DNA from: Pseudomonadaceae bacterium
Lineage (GTDB): Bacteria; Pseudomonadota; Gammaproteobacteria; Pseudomonadales; Pseudomonadaceae
DNA length: 64,000 nucleotides
Direction of reading: 5' to 3'
Assembly: GCA_900766265.1 (NCBI GenBank)
Contig: CAAFUS010000017.1
Coordinates: 62,001 to 126,000, forward strand
Part shown: positions 1-7,941 of the stretch, in pieces
Layout: each line of letters starts with the position of its first letter
How positions within the stretch are numbered: position 1 is the first letter of the stretch
Notes under the pieces: generated by a model
The model's input: the letters and a program-made list of their open reading frames with translations, nothing else
What the model was told of the DNA's origin: nothing
The model's database searches: none
Program-made: the position numbers and the translations under genes

Positions 1-792
1 GATGGCCCGGCCCCGAGCGTCCTGCGCCTGCTCGAGCACGGCCATGGCCGCCTGGCAGCGTTCGAAGTTGGGGTCGGCCGGATCGTCAGTCCAGGCCAGC
101 AGCACTTCGCCCGGACGGACGAAGCAGCAGAAGTTGTCAACGTGCCCGTCGGTCTCGTCGTTGTACAGGCCGTGGGGCAGCCAGATGATGCGGTCCACCG
201 CCAGGTGCTCGCGCAGGACGTTCTCGATCTGCTCGCGGGACAGGTGCGGGTTGCGATTGCGGTTGAGCAGGCATTCCTCGGTCGTGATCAGGGTGCCTTC
301 GCCGTCCACGTGGATCGAGCCGCCCTCGAGCACGAAGCCCTCGGTGCGGTAGCGGTCGCAGCGCTCGATCTCGAGGATCTTCTGCGCCACCTCGTCGTCG
401 CGCTGCCAGTCGGCGTAGAGGCCGCCATCGAGCCCGCCCCAGGCATTGAAGGTCCAGTCGACGCCACGCAGGCCGCCCTTGCCGTCGATGACGAAGGTCG
501 GGCCGGTGTCGCGTACCCAGGCATCGTCGGTACTCATTTCCACCACGCGGATGCGCGCGTCATCTAGTGCCGCGCGAGCGGCGTGATACTGCCCGGCGGT
601 GGCGCAGACCGTCACCGGTTCGAAGCGTGCAATGGCGCGGGCTACCGCGGCGAAGGCGACCTGCGCCGGCGCGCCGTTGTCGCGCCAGTTGTCGGGGCGC
701 TGCGGCCAGACCATCCAGGTCTGGCTGTGCGGCGCCCATTCGGCGGGCATGAAGTAACCGTCGGTTCGCGGCGTGGTGGTCAGGGTGGTCAT
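1..792 (-). CDS. aguA: Agmatine deiminase, 5' part (runs off left edge)
   Basis: Agmatine deiminase converts agmatine to N-carbamoylputrescine and ammonia in the cytoplasm, on the arginine-decarboxylase route to putrescine. The frame is open from the ATG at 792 to base 1 and gives 264 residues of a family that is usually about 365 long, so the C-terminal catalytic Cys lies outside the window. Family landmarks seen are MPAEWAPH near residue 15, VRDTGPTF, LEGGSIHVDG and GHVDNFCCF. It lies 106 nt downstream of aguB on the same strand; two hairpins fill that gap. The product of aguB acts on the product of this enzyme, so the pair forms a two-step pathway. The family call is firm; only the C-terminus is unseen. 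Confidence 0.95.
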   Translation of the reverse strand, partial: MTTLTTTPRTDGYFMPAEWAPHSQTWMVWPQRPDNWRDNGAPAQVAFAAVARAIARFEPVTVCATAGQYHAARAALDDARIRVVEMSTDDAWVRDTGPTFVIDGKGGLRGVDWTFNAWGGLDGGLYADWQRDDEVAQKILEIERCDRYRTEGFVLEGGSIHVDGEGTLITTEECLLNRNRNPHLSREQIENVLREHLAVDRIIWLPHGLYNDETDGHVDNFCCFVRPGEVLLAWTDDPADPNFERCQAAMAVLEQAQDARGRAI

Positions 793-809
793 GGCGGTAT
801 CCGTGTGGG

Positions 810-881
810 GGTGGAAACGGCCGCAGGCCTTTCCACCAACTGTTCGGCCTGGCGGTGGAAAACGCTGTTCGGTTTTCCACC
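810..881. repeat. Two REP-like hairpins between aguB and aguA
   Basis: Two adjacent inverted repeats share the arms GGTGGAAA/TTTCCACC. The first (810-837) pairs with a one-base bulge around a GCA loop; the second (854-881) has a perfect 10-bp stem GGTGGAAAAC/GTTTTCCACC and is followed by CTACG. A related hairpin occurs at 11730-11754. The pattern resembles short dispersed intergenic palindromes of Pseudomonas. Here they could also act as an mRNA processing or attenuation point between aguB and aguA. Confidence 0.7.
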
Positions 882-898
882 CTACGACTGGCTGCGGC

Positions 899-1780
899 TC
901 AGTTGGAGGGCAGCGAGCCATCCAGCGTGCGGATCGGGCTGTACAGGTTCGGCCGACGATCGCGGAACACGCCCCAGGCGCTGCGGATGTGCTCGAGCTT
1001 GTCCAGATCGAACTGATGCACCAGGACGCCCTCGCTGGTTTCGTCCATTTCCTCGACCTTGGCACCGAACTGGTCGGCAATGAACGAGGAGCCATAGAAG
1101 GTGATGTCGTAGCCGTCCTGCTCCTCGCGGCCGATGCGGTTGCTGGCGATCAGCGGCATCAGGTTGGCGCCGGCATGGCCCTGCTGCACGCGTTGCCAGT
1201 GGTCGCGCGAGGTGATGGTCGAATCATGCGGCTCGCTGCCGATGGCGGTCGGGTAAAACAGCAGTTCCGCGCCCATCAGCGCCATGCTGCGGGCGGTCTC
1301 GGGGAACCACTGGTCCCAGCAGATCGCCACGCCGATCTTGGCGTAACGGGTGTTCCAGACCTTGAAGCCGGTGTCGCCCGGGTTGAAGTAGTACTTCTCG
1401 TGATAGCCGGGGCCGTCCGGGATGTGGCTCTTGCGGTAGACGCCGAGCAGCTTGCCGTCGGCATCGATGATGGCGATGGAGTTGAAGCGCGCGCGTCCCG
1501 ACAGCTCGAAGAAGCTCACCGGCAGCACCACCTGCAGCTCGGCGGCGACTTTCTGGAAATGCTGGATGGCCGGGTTCTCCTCGACCGGGGTGGCCAGCTG
1601 CAGGTATTCCGGATTCGGCTTCTGGCAGAAGTAGGGAGTCTCGAACAGTTCCTGGATCAGGATGATCTGCGCGCCCTTGGCGGCCGCCTCGCGGACCAGC
1701 TTCTCGGCGTTGGCGATGTTCGCTTCGCGATCCCAGGAACAGGCCATCTGGGTGGCGGCAACGGTAACGATACGGGACAT
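899..1780 (-). CDS. aguB: N-carbamoylputrescine amidase
   Basis: A cytoplasmic carbon-nitrogen hydrolase that splits N-carbamoylputrescine into putrescine, CO2 and ammonia. The protein has 293 residues, full length for the family. The nitrilase catalytic triad is visible as Glu44 (LIQELF), Lys117 (YRKSHI) and Cys154 (AICWDQWFPE). The ATG at 1780 is preceded by GAGG with 6-nt spacing. It is transcribed ahead of aguA, probably as one unit, although two hairpins separate them. A TetR-family gene lies upstream on the same strand, and an imperfect dyad 56 nt before the start codon is a plausible operator. Function and start are both well supported. Confidence 0.96.
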   Translation of the reverse strand: MSRIVTVAATQMACSWDREANIANAEKLVREAAAKGAQIILIQELFETPYFCQKPNPEYLQLATPVEENPAIQHFQKVAAELQVVLPVSFFELSGRARFNSIAIIDADGKLLGVYRKSHIPDGPGYHEKYYFNPGDTGFKVWNTRYAKIGVAICWDQWFPETARSMALMGAELLFYPTAIGSEPHDSTITSRDHWQRVQQGHAGANLMPLIASNRIGREEQDGYDITFYGSSFIADQFGAKVEEMDETSEGVLVHQFDLDKLEHIRSAWGVFRDRRPNLYSPIRTLDGSLPSN

Positions 1781-1835
1781 GGAAAACCTCGCGGATGCTG
1801 GCGGATGCGGCCCGGGGTGGGCGTTGCGAAATTTA

Positions 1836-1857
1836 TTCGATACTTATCTGTATTGAA
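1836..1857. promoter_or_regulatory. Candidate TetR-family operator upstream of aguB
   Basis: An inverted repeat TTCGATAC-N6-GTATTGAA (7 of 8 arm bases pair) lies 56 nt upstream of the aguB start, in AT-richer DNA than its surroundings. Size and position fit a TetR-type operator for the product of the adjacent regulator gene. This is inference from symmetry; no site consensus was available for comparison. Confidence 0.5.
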
Positions 1858-1899
1858 AGCGCTACCTGTCGCTTTGCAACGTCTTTTAGGTTCTCTGTG

Positions 1900-1913
1900 C
1901 CGATAAATATCGG
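1900..1913. other. 14-bp palindrome next to the regulator stop codon
   Basis: CCGATAAATATCGG is symmetrical in its 6-bp arms and abuts the TGA of the TetR gene at 1914-1916. It may be a short 3' hairpin or a second regulator site; nothing decides between these. Confidence 0.35.
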
Positions 1914-2570
1914 TCAAACCGGGCGCGCTCGTTTGGGCAGGAAGGGCGGCAGGTAAAGACCCAGATAGGCGTCGAAGACCCGCATGCCTTCCTCGGCCAT
2001 GCGCGGCGTGATGCCGCCATGCAGGTGCACCGAGCGGGCGTAGACACGGTCGCCCAGCTCCATGGCCAGTGCGAACACATCGACGTCGCGGGGCAGCGCG
2101 GGCAGCTGGAAGTGCCGTTCAAAGAGGACCTGCATCAACCCGGCGAGTTCGATGTCGTGCTGGCGATCGGCCTGGGTGACCTCGGCCAGGCCGTGCTGGG
2201 CGAGGATCAGCTGGCGGGCCGCTGCATCGCCCTGGTAGATCGCCAGCATGCGCTGCTCGATCAGCCGAGAGAGGTCGTGCCAGCTGCCCAGGCTGTCGTG
2301 ATCCACCGGCTGCTGCAGGCTGGTGCGAAAGGCGGCGTGCACGTCCGCAGTGAGCGCCTCGAGCAAAGCCGGCACGCTGGCGAAGAAGTGGTACACGGAG
2401 GAGGGCGGGATCGCCGCGCGCTCGGCCACGCTGTAGATCGACAGCCCGGCCACGCCCGCGTCGGCGAGCAGCTCGCGAGCAGCGGCGAGGATCTGCGTGA
2501 TGCGCGCCTGGCTGCTGGCGCGTGGCTTGCGTCCCGAAGGGGGACGTGGAGGCGTGTCGGCTGAGGTCAT
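1914..2570 (-). CDS. aguR: TetR-family repressor, probable AguR
   Basis: A 218-residue TetR-type regulator. The N-terminal helix-turn-helix spans roughly residues 22-70 (ARITQILAAARELL ... GLSIYSVAERAAIPPSSVYHFF), followed by a helical ligand-binding domain. The first 20 residues are a Pro/Arg/Ser-rich tail. Location directly upstream of aguB-aguA on the same strand matches the arrangement of the agmatine-responsive repressor AguR known from Pseudomonas aeruginosa, so control of aguBA by agmatine or carbamoylputrescine is inferred. Specific identity rests on context and length; the TetR assignment is firm. It diverges from a DeoR-family gene with 90 nt between the two starts. Confidence 0.75.
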   Translation of the reverse strand: MTSADTPPRPPSGRKPRASSQARITQILAAARELLADAGVAGLSIYSVAERAAIPPSSVYHFFASVPALLEALTADVHAAFRTSLQQPVDHDSLGSWHDLSRLIEQRMLAIYQGDAAARQLILAQHGLAEVTQADRQHDIELAGLMQVLFERHFQLPALPRDVDVFALAMELGDRVYARSVHLHGGITPRMAEEGMRVFDAYLGLYLPPFLPKRARPV

Positions 2571-2660
2571 GGGGTGCTATTGGATGCCAGCGCCGGGGCG
2601 GATGCAACTGCCGTCGCTGTGGCATAGAATCGGCAGAATCATGCAGAAGCAGGCACAAAC

Positions 2661-3446
2661 ATGCAAACCCAGGACGCTCCGGAACTCCCTTCTCTGCGCC
2701 GGCAGAAGATCCTCCTGTTGCTCGAGCGCGACGGCAAGGTCATGGCCGCCGACCTCGCCCAGCGCTTCGGCGTTTCCGAAGACACCATCCGCCGCGACCT
2801 GGCCGACCTGGCCGGCGCCGGGCTGCTGCACCGTGTCCATGGCGGCGCGTTGCCGCGTTCGGCCGACACCGGAAAGGATTTCCTCACCCGCGCCATCGAG
2901 GTCAGCGAGGCCAAGCAGGCCCTGGCCCACCTTGCGGCGCAGCGGGTTCAGGACGGCCAGATCGTGGTCTTCGACTCCGGCACCACCACCCTGCAGATCG
3001 CCCTCTCGCTGCCGGCCGAGATCGCCATCACCGCCGTGACCCATTCGCCGATGATCGCCATGGCCCTGGCGCGCTACAGCAGCGTCGACATCATCATCGC
3101 CGGCGGACAGCTCAACACCGCCGCGATGGTCGCCACCGGCCACGGAGCGGTGCGCCTGTTCGAGTCGGTCAATGCCGACCTGCTGTTCACCGGCGTCTGC
3201 GCCCTGCATCCCGAGCTCGGCCTGACCACCGCCCACTTCAACGAAGTGGCGGTGAAACAGGCCATGCTGCGCGGCGCGTCCCAGGTCGTCGCGGTGGCCA
3301 CCGCCGACAAGCTCGGCGCGGTCGAGCCCTTCGTGGTCGCGCCCTGCCACCGCGTCGATGTCCTGATTACCGAACGGCACCTACCGTCGGGCGATATCGG
3401 GGTGTACCGGCAGCAGGGCATCGAAGTACAACAGGCGGGAGCGTAA
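2661..3446 (+). CDS. DeoR/GlpR-family transcriptional regulator
   Basis: A 261-residue regulator with the classic DeoR layout: an N-terminal winged helix (about residues 14-68, with the VSEDTIRRDLADLAGAGL recognition helix and the HRVHGGAL wing) and a C-terminal sugar-phosphate sensor domain containing VFDSGTTTLQIA and the ADLLFTGV stretch. Such proteins usually repress genes of carbohydrate or polyol metabolism, but no such gene is adjacent, so the target is unknown. ATG 2661 is used; an upstream ATG at 2641 is out of frame. It is transcribed away from aguR. Confidence 0.9.
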   Translation: MQTQDAPELPSLRRQKILLLLERDGKVMAADLAQRFGVSEDTIRRDLADLAGAGLLHRVHGGALPRSADTGKDFLTRAIEVSEAKQALAHLAAQRVQDGQIVVFDSGTTTLQIALSLPAEIAITAVTHSPMIAMALARYSSVDIIIAGGQLNTAAMVATGHGAVRLFESVNADLLFTGVCALHPELGLTTAHFNEVAVKQAMLRGASQVVAVATADKLGAVEPFVVAPCHRVDVLITERHLPSGDIGVYRQQGIEVQQAGA

Positions 3447-3568
3447 GCCGCGACCCAGCGTGCAAAAGCATCCAAAAGGCCGGATCGAAGGCGCGAAACG
3501 GACGATGATGGGCATTCACGGCTACGGGTGCCGCGTCGCGGCGCGGCCTGATTGAGACGGTAACGACC

Positions 3569-3955
3569 ATGGTGATTTCGCGTGCGCGTGCGTTCGGATA
3601 TGGCCTCCTGGCGATCGGGGCGGTCGTCGTCCTGGCGGCCTTCAACAGCTTCACCTGCTACCGGCACGACCTCGAGACCTTCGTGGCCGCCAATTCGTTG
3701 TTCGTCGCTCCGCCGCTGGTGCCCGCCGTCATCTGCCTGGCCTTTCCGAACCCGCTGCGTGCGGTCGGCGCCAGCCTGTTCCTGGCGCCCTGGCTGCTTT
3801 TCGCCTACTACACCGATTGCGTGGCACCTGCTGCGGGTGGTGGAGCCTCCATGGTCTACGTGAGCGTCCTGCTGTGGGGGATTCCATCCGCCGTCGCGGG
3901 AGCGTTGCTGGCTGGTCCCGTCATGCGGCGGCTTAACATCCGGGTCGCTCGCTGA
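3569..3955 (+). CDS. Small hypothetical inner-membrane protein
   Basis: The 128-residue product is mostly hydrophobic with about four predicted membrane segments (near residues 8-26, 43-60, 65-82 and 95-118) and short basic ends. I recognise no family motif. Coding status is supported by the membrane-protein composition and a strongly G/C-biased third codon position. It lies 122 nt after the DeoR gene and 267 nt before the phytochrome gene, so it may be monocistronic. Confidence 0.6.
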   Translation: MVISRARAFGYGLLAIGAVVVLAAFNSFTCYRHDLETFVAANSLFVAPPLVPAVICLAFPNPLRAVGASLFLAPWLLFAYYTDCVAPAAGGGASMVYVSVLLWGIPSAVAGALLAGPVMRRLNIRVAR

Positions 3956-4222
3956 GCACGAACACGGTCACGAATCCGGCTGCCGTTCCGCTTTGCCGCC
4001 GGTCCGCCGTGGCGCCCCACATCCGGTCGATCCAGACATTGCGGGCGTTCCGGCGCACTGGCGGGCACGTCTTCGGCCCGCTCCGGCAGTGCTGAAGCGG
4101 CCCTTTGCGGCCACTTTTTTGTGCGTTATGGACGTTGGGCGGGTCAAAACCTTCCGTTGGGTCTCACACGCCCCGCTTTCAGAAGCCGCTGGAGATGCCT
4201 TGTTTTGACGACCGAGCCGCAG

Positions 4223-6775
4223 ATGAGCGCCACCACCACGATCGATTGTGCCCAGGAGCCGATTCACACCCCCGGCACCATTCAGCCCCATGGCCTGCTG
4301 TTGGGTTGCACCTTGCCCGATTGGTCCATCGCCCACGTGTCGGGAAACGTCTCGGAATTTCTCGAAGGGGTCGCTCCGGCCGGGCTTCTGGGACAGTCGC
4401 TGGATCGGGTGCTTCCGGTCGATACGGTCCATGCCGTGCGCAATCAACTGCAGACCGCGATGCTCTCGGGCTTGGCCGAGCGGCTCGACTGCCTGGCCCT
4501 CGACGAAGGCGCGCGGCGGTACGACCTGACGGTGCATCTGGCGGGCGGGCTGGCGGTGATCGAGGCGGCGCCGAGCGTGCCGGGGGCGGGTGCCAACGGG
4601 GTAACGCTGTTGCGCGGGCTTGCCGGTCGCCTGCGCCGTACGCCCACGGTGTCGCGGCTGCTCACGCTCGCCGCGCAGCAGATGCGAGCCGTGACCGGTT
4701 ATGACCGGGTGATGATCTACCGCTTTCTGCATGACGATTCCGGTGAGGTAGTGGCCGAGGCGGTCCGTCCCGGCATCGACTCCTACCTGGGGCTGCGCTA
4801 CCCGGCCTCCGACATCCCGGCGCAGGCGCGCGCGCTCTACCGACGCCAGCCGCTGCGGCTGATCCCGGACGTCGACTACGAACCGGTTCCGGTGTTGCCC
4901 GGACGCGGGCCCGACGGCCAGCCGCTCGACTTGGGACTGGCGACGCTGCGCAGCGTTTCGCCCGTGCATATCCAGTACCTGCGCAACATGAACGTGCGCG
5001 CCACCCTCACCGTGAGCCTGATGCGCGGCGACCAGCTGTGGGGCCTGATCGCCTGTCACCACGGCGAGCCGCACTACCTGAGCGGTGCGCTGTGCTCGGC
5101 AGCGGAGCTGTTCGGGCAGATGCTCTCGCTGCAGATCGACGTACGCGAACAAGAGCAGGAACGGCAGCGGCTGTCCAACGCACAGAGCGCCCACGACCGG
5201 CTGCTGGCCGCCATGTCGCCACGCGACACGGTATTCGAGGACCTGGGCCGCTACGCCGACATGCTCAATGCGATGATCGCCAGCGACGGGCTGGCGGTTT
5301 GGTCGAATGGCCAGCTCAGCGGGCAGGGCGTACTGCCGCCCGAGGAGGCGATCGGCGAGCTGATCGCCTTCCTCGGGCAGAAGCCGGTCGATCGCATCTA
5401 TGCGACCTCTTCGCTGGCCGAGCACTTCGCGCCGGCCGCACGTTTCGCCGACCGCGCCAGCGGTGTGCTGGCCATTCCCATTTCGAGGGCGGCGCAGGAT
5501 TACCTGCTGTTCTTTCGCCGCGAGGTGATCCAGACCGTTACCTGGGGCGGCAACCCGGACAAGGCCCTGCAGCGTGATCCGTCGACGCGCCAACTCCACC
5601 CGCGGCACAGTTTCGAGGCATGGCGCGAAACCGTGCGCTGCCAGGCCCAGCCCTGGACCGCGAGCGAGCTGCGGGTCGCCGAGACGTTGCGGGTCGCCCT
5701 GCTGGAGGTCGTGCTGCGGCGCTCGGAGCTGATCGCTTCGGAGCGCCAGCGCGCCCAGGAAAGCCAGTCGCTGCTCATCGCCGAACTCAATCACCGCATC
5801 AAGAACGTGCTCAGCCTGGTGCTTGCCACCACCCGCCAGAGCGCCCAGCAGGCGACATCCGTGGAGGCGTTCACCGAGGAGGTGGAGCGGCGTATCCAGG
5901 CGCTGGCCAGCGCCCATGACCAGATCAACGCGCCCAGCGGCACCTCAACCCAATTGCGCGCATTGCTCGAATCCGAGGCGCGGGCCTGGAATGGGCGGGA
6001 GCAGCTGGACGAACGTATTCAGCTCTCCGGCAGTGCCGTACTGCTGGATGTGCGCGGTTACCAGACGCTGGCGCTGGTGTTCCACGAAATGATGACCAAC
6101 GCCGCCAAGTACGGCGCCCTGAGCGTGCCGGAGGGCCAGCTGACGGTGCGCTGGCAGCTGATCGAGGGGCGCGGGCTGGTGGTCGAGTGGAACGAAAGCG
6201 GCGGCCCCGAGGTGCGTCCTCCGAGCCGCCGAGGCTTCGGCAGCATCGTCACCGAGCGCACCATCCCCTTCGAACTGCAGGGCGAGGCGCGCGTGGAGTA
6301 CCGTCCCGAGGGCCTGTTCGCCTGCTTCCAGGTACCGCCTATGCACGTTTCGGCGGGTGACGATCGGGCGCAGACGCGCGATACGCTCAGGCTGCCCAGT
6401 GCCAGCTCGCTTGCCGGGCTGCGCCTGCTGCTGGTGGAGGACAGCATGATGATCGCACTCGACGCCCAGACCATGCTCGAGGACGCCGGCGTGCAGGTGG
6501 AGATCGCCGGCTCGCTGGAGGATGCCCGGCGCGCCCTGCGTCTGGATCACTTCGACCTGGCGGTGCTCGACGTCAACCTCGCGGGGGAAACCAGTCTGGG
6601 TATCGCGGCGGAGCTCGAGGCCCGCCAGCATCCGTTCCTGTTCGCCACCGGGTACGGCGCGCGGACGGCCATCCCCGAGCGCTTCGACCAGGTGCCCGTA
6701 GTCACCAAGCCATACAACCTCAGCGCCCTGGCCTACGCCATCGGCCAGGTTCCAGGCATCGTCCTGCCCGGCTGA
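4223..6775 (+). CDS. bphP: Bacteriophytochrome hybrid histidine kinase (PAS-GAF-PHY-HWE/HisKA2-REC)
   Basis: A red/far-red light sensor expected to bind biliverdin. From the ATG at 4223 the protein has 850 residues. Cys9 in the IDCAQEPIHTPG segment is the expected N-terminal biliverdin attachment site. The GAF domain carries the phytochrome PASDIPAQAR motif, and a PHY region follows. The kinase has His524 in AELNHRIKNVLS, typical of HWE/HisKA_2 kinases rather than classical HisKA. A C-terminal receiver domain has Asp783 as phosphoacceptor (AVLDVNLAG) and a late TKPYN Lys. The frame is open further upstream (to 4121), but only the 4223 start gives the standard phytochrome N-terminus. No haem oxygenase gene is adjacent. 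Confidence 0.93.
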   Translation: MSATTTIDCAQEPIHTPGTIQPHGLLLGCTLPDWSIAHVSGNVSEFLEGVAPAGLLGQSLDRVLPVDTVHAVRNQLQTAMLSGLAERLDCLALDEGARRYDLTVHLAGGLAVIEAAPSVPGAGANGVTLLRGLAGRLRRTPTVSRLLTLAAQQMRAVTGYDRVMIYRFLHDDSGEVVAEAVRPGIDSYLGLRYPASDIPAQARALYRRQPLRLIPDVDYEPVPVLPGRGPDGQPLDLGLATLRSVSPVHIQYLRNMNVRATLTVSLMRGDQLWGLIACHHGEPHYLSGALCSAAELFGQMLSLQIDVREQEQERQRLSNAQSAHDRLLAAMSPRDTVFEDLGRYADMLNAMIASDGLAVWSNGQLSGQGVLPPEEAIGELIAFLGQKPVDRIYATSSLAEHFAPAARFADRASGVLAIPISRAAQDYLLFFRREVIQTVTWGGNPDKALQRDPSTRQLHPRHSFEAWRETVRCQAQPWTASELRVAETLRVALLEVVLRRSELIASERQRAQESQSLLIAELNHRIKNVLSLVLATTRQSAQQATSVEAFTEEVERRIQALASAHDQINAPSGTSTQLRALLESEARAWNGREQLDERIQLSGSAVLLDVRGYQTLALVFHEMMTNAAKYGALSVPEGQLTVRWQLIEGRGLVVEWNESGGPEVRPPSRRGFGSIVTERTIPFELQGEARVEYRPEGLFACFQVPPMHVSAGDDRAQTRDTLRLPSASSLAGLRLLLVEDSMMIALDAQTMLEDAGVQVEIAGSLEDARRALRLDHFDLAVLDVNLAGETSLGIAAELEARQHPFLFATGYGARTAIPERFDQVPVVTKPYNLSALAYAIGQVPGIVLPG

Positions 6776-6847
6776 CGATGGCGGCCGTCCCCGCCAGGCG
6801 ATAGCATGAGGCCGCGCGGCTCGGCATCGTCAGGTGAGGTTCAGGGA

Positions 6848-7201
6848 ATGAAGAAACTGCTCTATTGCATCCTGCTGGTCGCGGCAGGCCACAAGGGCTG
6901 GACGTACTGGCAGGCGCGCTCGGTCGAGCCGCTCGAAGACCGGCCTTATCTGGTGGTCTACGGCCGCGACAGCTGCGGCTTTACCCAGGGCACGCTTCGC
7001 GCGCTGTCGAGCGCAGGGGTGAGCTTTCGCTACCTGAACGTGGACGACCCGGTGGTGGCCGACTCCCTGCACGGACGGATGAAGCGCAAGGGGATCGACA
7101 CCCGTTACTACTACCTGCCGGTGGTGGACCTGAACAACGCCATCAGCATCCGGCCTGACAACGCCACGCTGGTAGCCCAGGCCAAAGCCGCGGTTCCCTA
7201 A
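6848..7201 (+). CDS. Membrane-anchored glutaredoxin/thioredoxin-fold protein
   Basis: A 117-residue protein with one N-terminal hydrophobic segment (about residues 3-15) followed by a thioredoxin-like domain with YLVVYGRDSCGFTQGTL. The active site CGFT resembles the CGFS of monothiol glutaredoxins, with a single redox Cys, and YYYLPVVDL supplies the expected cis-Pro region. The ATG at 6848 was chosen over one 42 nt upstream because it puts the hydrophobic segment at the N-terminus. Role and partner are unknown. It converges on the zinc-ribbon gene at 7211. Confidence 0.7.
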   Translation: MKKLLYCILLVAAGHKGWTYWQARSVEPLEDRPYLVVYGRDSCGFTQGTLRALSSAGVSFRYLNVDDPVVADSLHGRMKRKGIDTRYYYLPVVDLNNAISIRPDNATLVAQAKAAVP

Positions 7202-7210
7202 CCGTCGCGC

Positions 7211-7762
7211 TCACTCGCAGACCACGCGGACCTGGGTGAGGTCGAACCCCAGGCGCTCTCGAAACGCGTCGAGAAAGGCCTGGGTGAATCCCGCCTCGCC
7301 CCAGTTATTGAAGATGAACCCCAGGTTCGAGAATGCGCACGGCTGCAGGAACAGGAAGCCGTTGATGTCGTCCTCGTGCCCGCATTCGGGGCAGCGGAAG
7401 TGGTCGGTGTGGCCGGGCATCCAGTCTTCCAGGCTGTCGAACAGGGCCTCGCCGATCTCACGGCGGCATTCGGGGCAGCCAGCCTCTTCGCTGAAATCCT
7501 GCGTCGGGGTGTAGATGCAGCGGCGGGTGATGACTTCCAGGCCGTTGATCGGCGTGTCGAACGGCAGCCTGTCCGGATGCCGGGCGACCTGCCGGGCGCC
7601 CGGCGCCAGTGCATGGGCCATGCGGTTTCCGGTGCGTCCGCAGGTGGTCGGCACCGCCTCGACGATGCTGCGCTGCGCCAGCCAGCGGAGGATGGCGCGG
7701 GCACGGGCTTCGTGGCCGGGGTAGGTGGAGATCTGCGGCACGATGATCAGCTGATCGGCCAT
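7211..7762 (-). CDS. Conserved hypothetical protein with zinc-ribbon-like Cys pairs
   Basis: A 183-residue soluble protein. Two CPEC motifs (Cys96/Cys99 and Cys124/Cys127) could bind one metal ion; their spacing fits a zinc ribbon inserted in an alpha/beta protein. No catalytic motif is recognised and no transport ATPase motifs (P-loop, signature) are present. Composition and third-position GC match the neighbouring genes. It stands alone, with a strong hairpin at 7898-7932 between it and the spuI-like gene. Confidence 0.7.
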   Translation of the reverse strand: MADQLIIVPQISTYPGHEARARAILRWLAQRSIVEAVPTTCGRTGNRMAHALAPGARQVARHPDRLPFDTPINGLEVITRRCIYTPTQDFSEEAGCPECRREIGEALFDSLEDWMPGHTDHFRCPECGHEDDINGFLFLQPCAFSNLGFIFNNWGEAGFTQAFLDAFRERLGFDLTQVRVVCE

Positions 7763-7897
7763 GGCGGTGCCTCGCGAGTCGGTTCAGGCGCGCAGCTTAG
7801 TGGCTCTTGGGCGAGGGTCAAGGCAGGCGGGGCTGGAGCGCAACTTGTTGCCTCGATGGTGATCGAGGCTGCTTCGACGCGCTGCTGATCGAGGCCT

Positions 7898-7932
7898 GGT
7901 TCGCTGCCCATCCAGGGATGGGCTAGCGAACC
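7898..7932. other. Long stem-loop downstream of spuI-like gene
   Basis: A 16-bp stem with one bulged base (arms GGTTCGCTGCCCATCC and GGATGGGC-T-AGCGAACC) around a 2-nt loop lies 10 nt beyond the stop of the minus-strand gene at 7942. There is no T-tract, so it is more likely an mRNA 3'-end stabiliser than a complete intrinsic terminator. Confidence 0.6.
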
Positions 7933-7941
7933 CGCGCCGGT

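Noticed and set aside
3968..5917. A minus-strand open frame opposite the phytochrome gene
   Set aside because: Shadow of GC-rich coding sequence with no recognisable protein.
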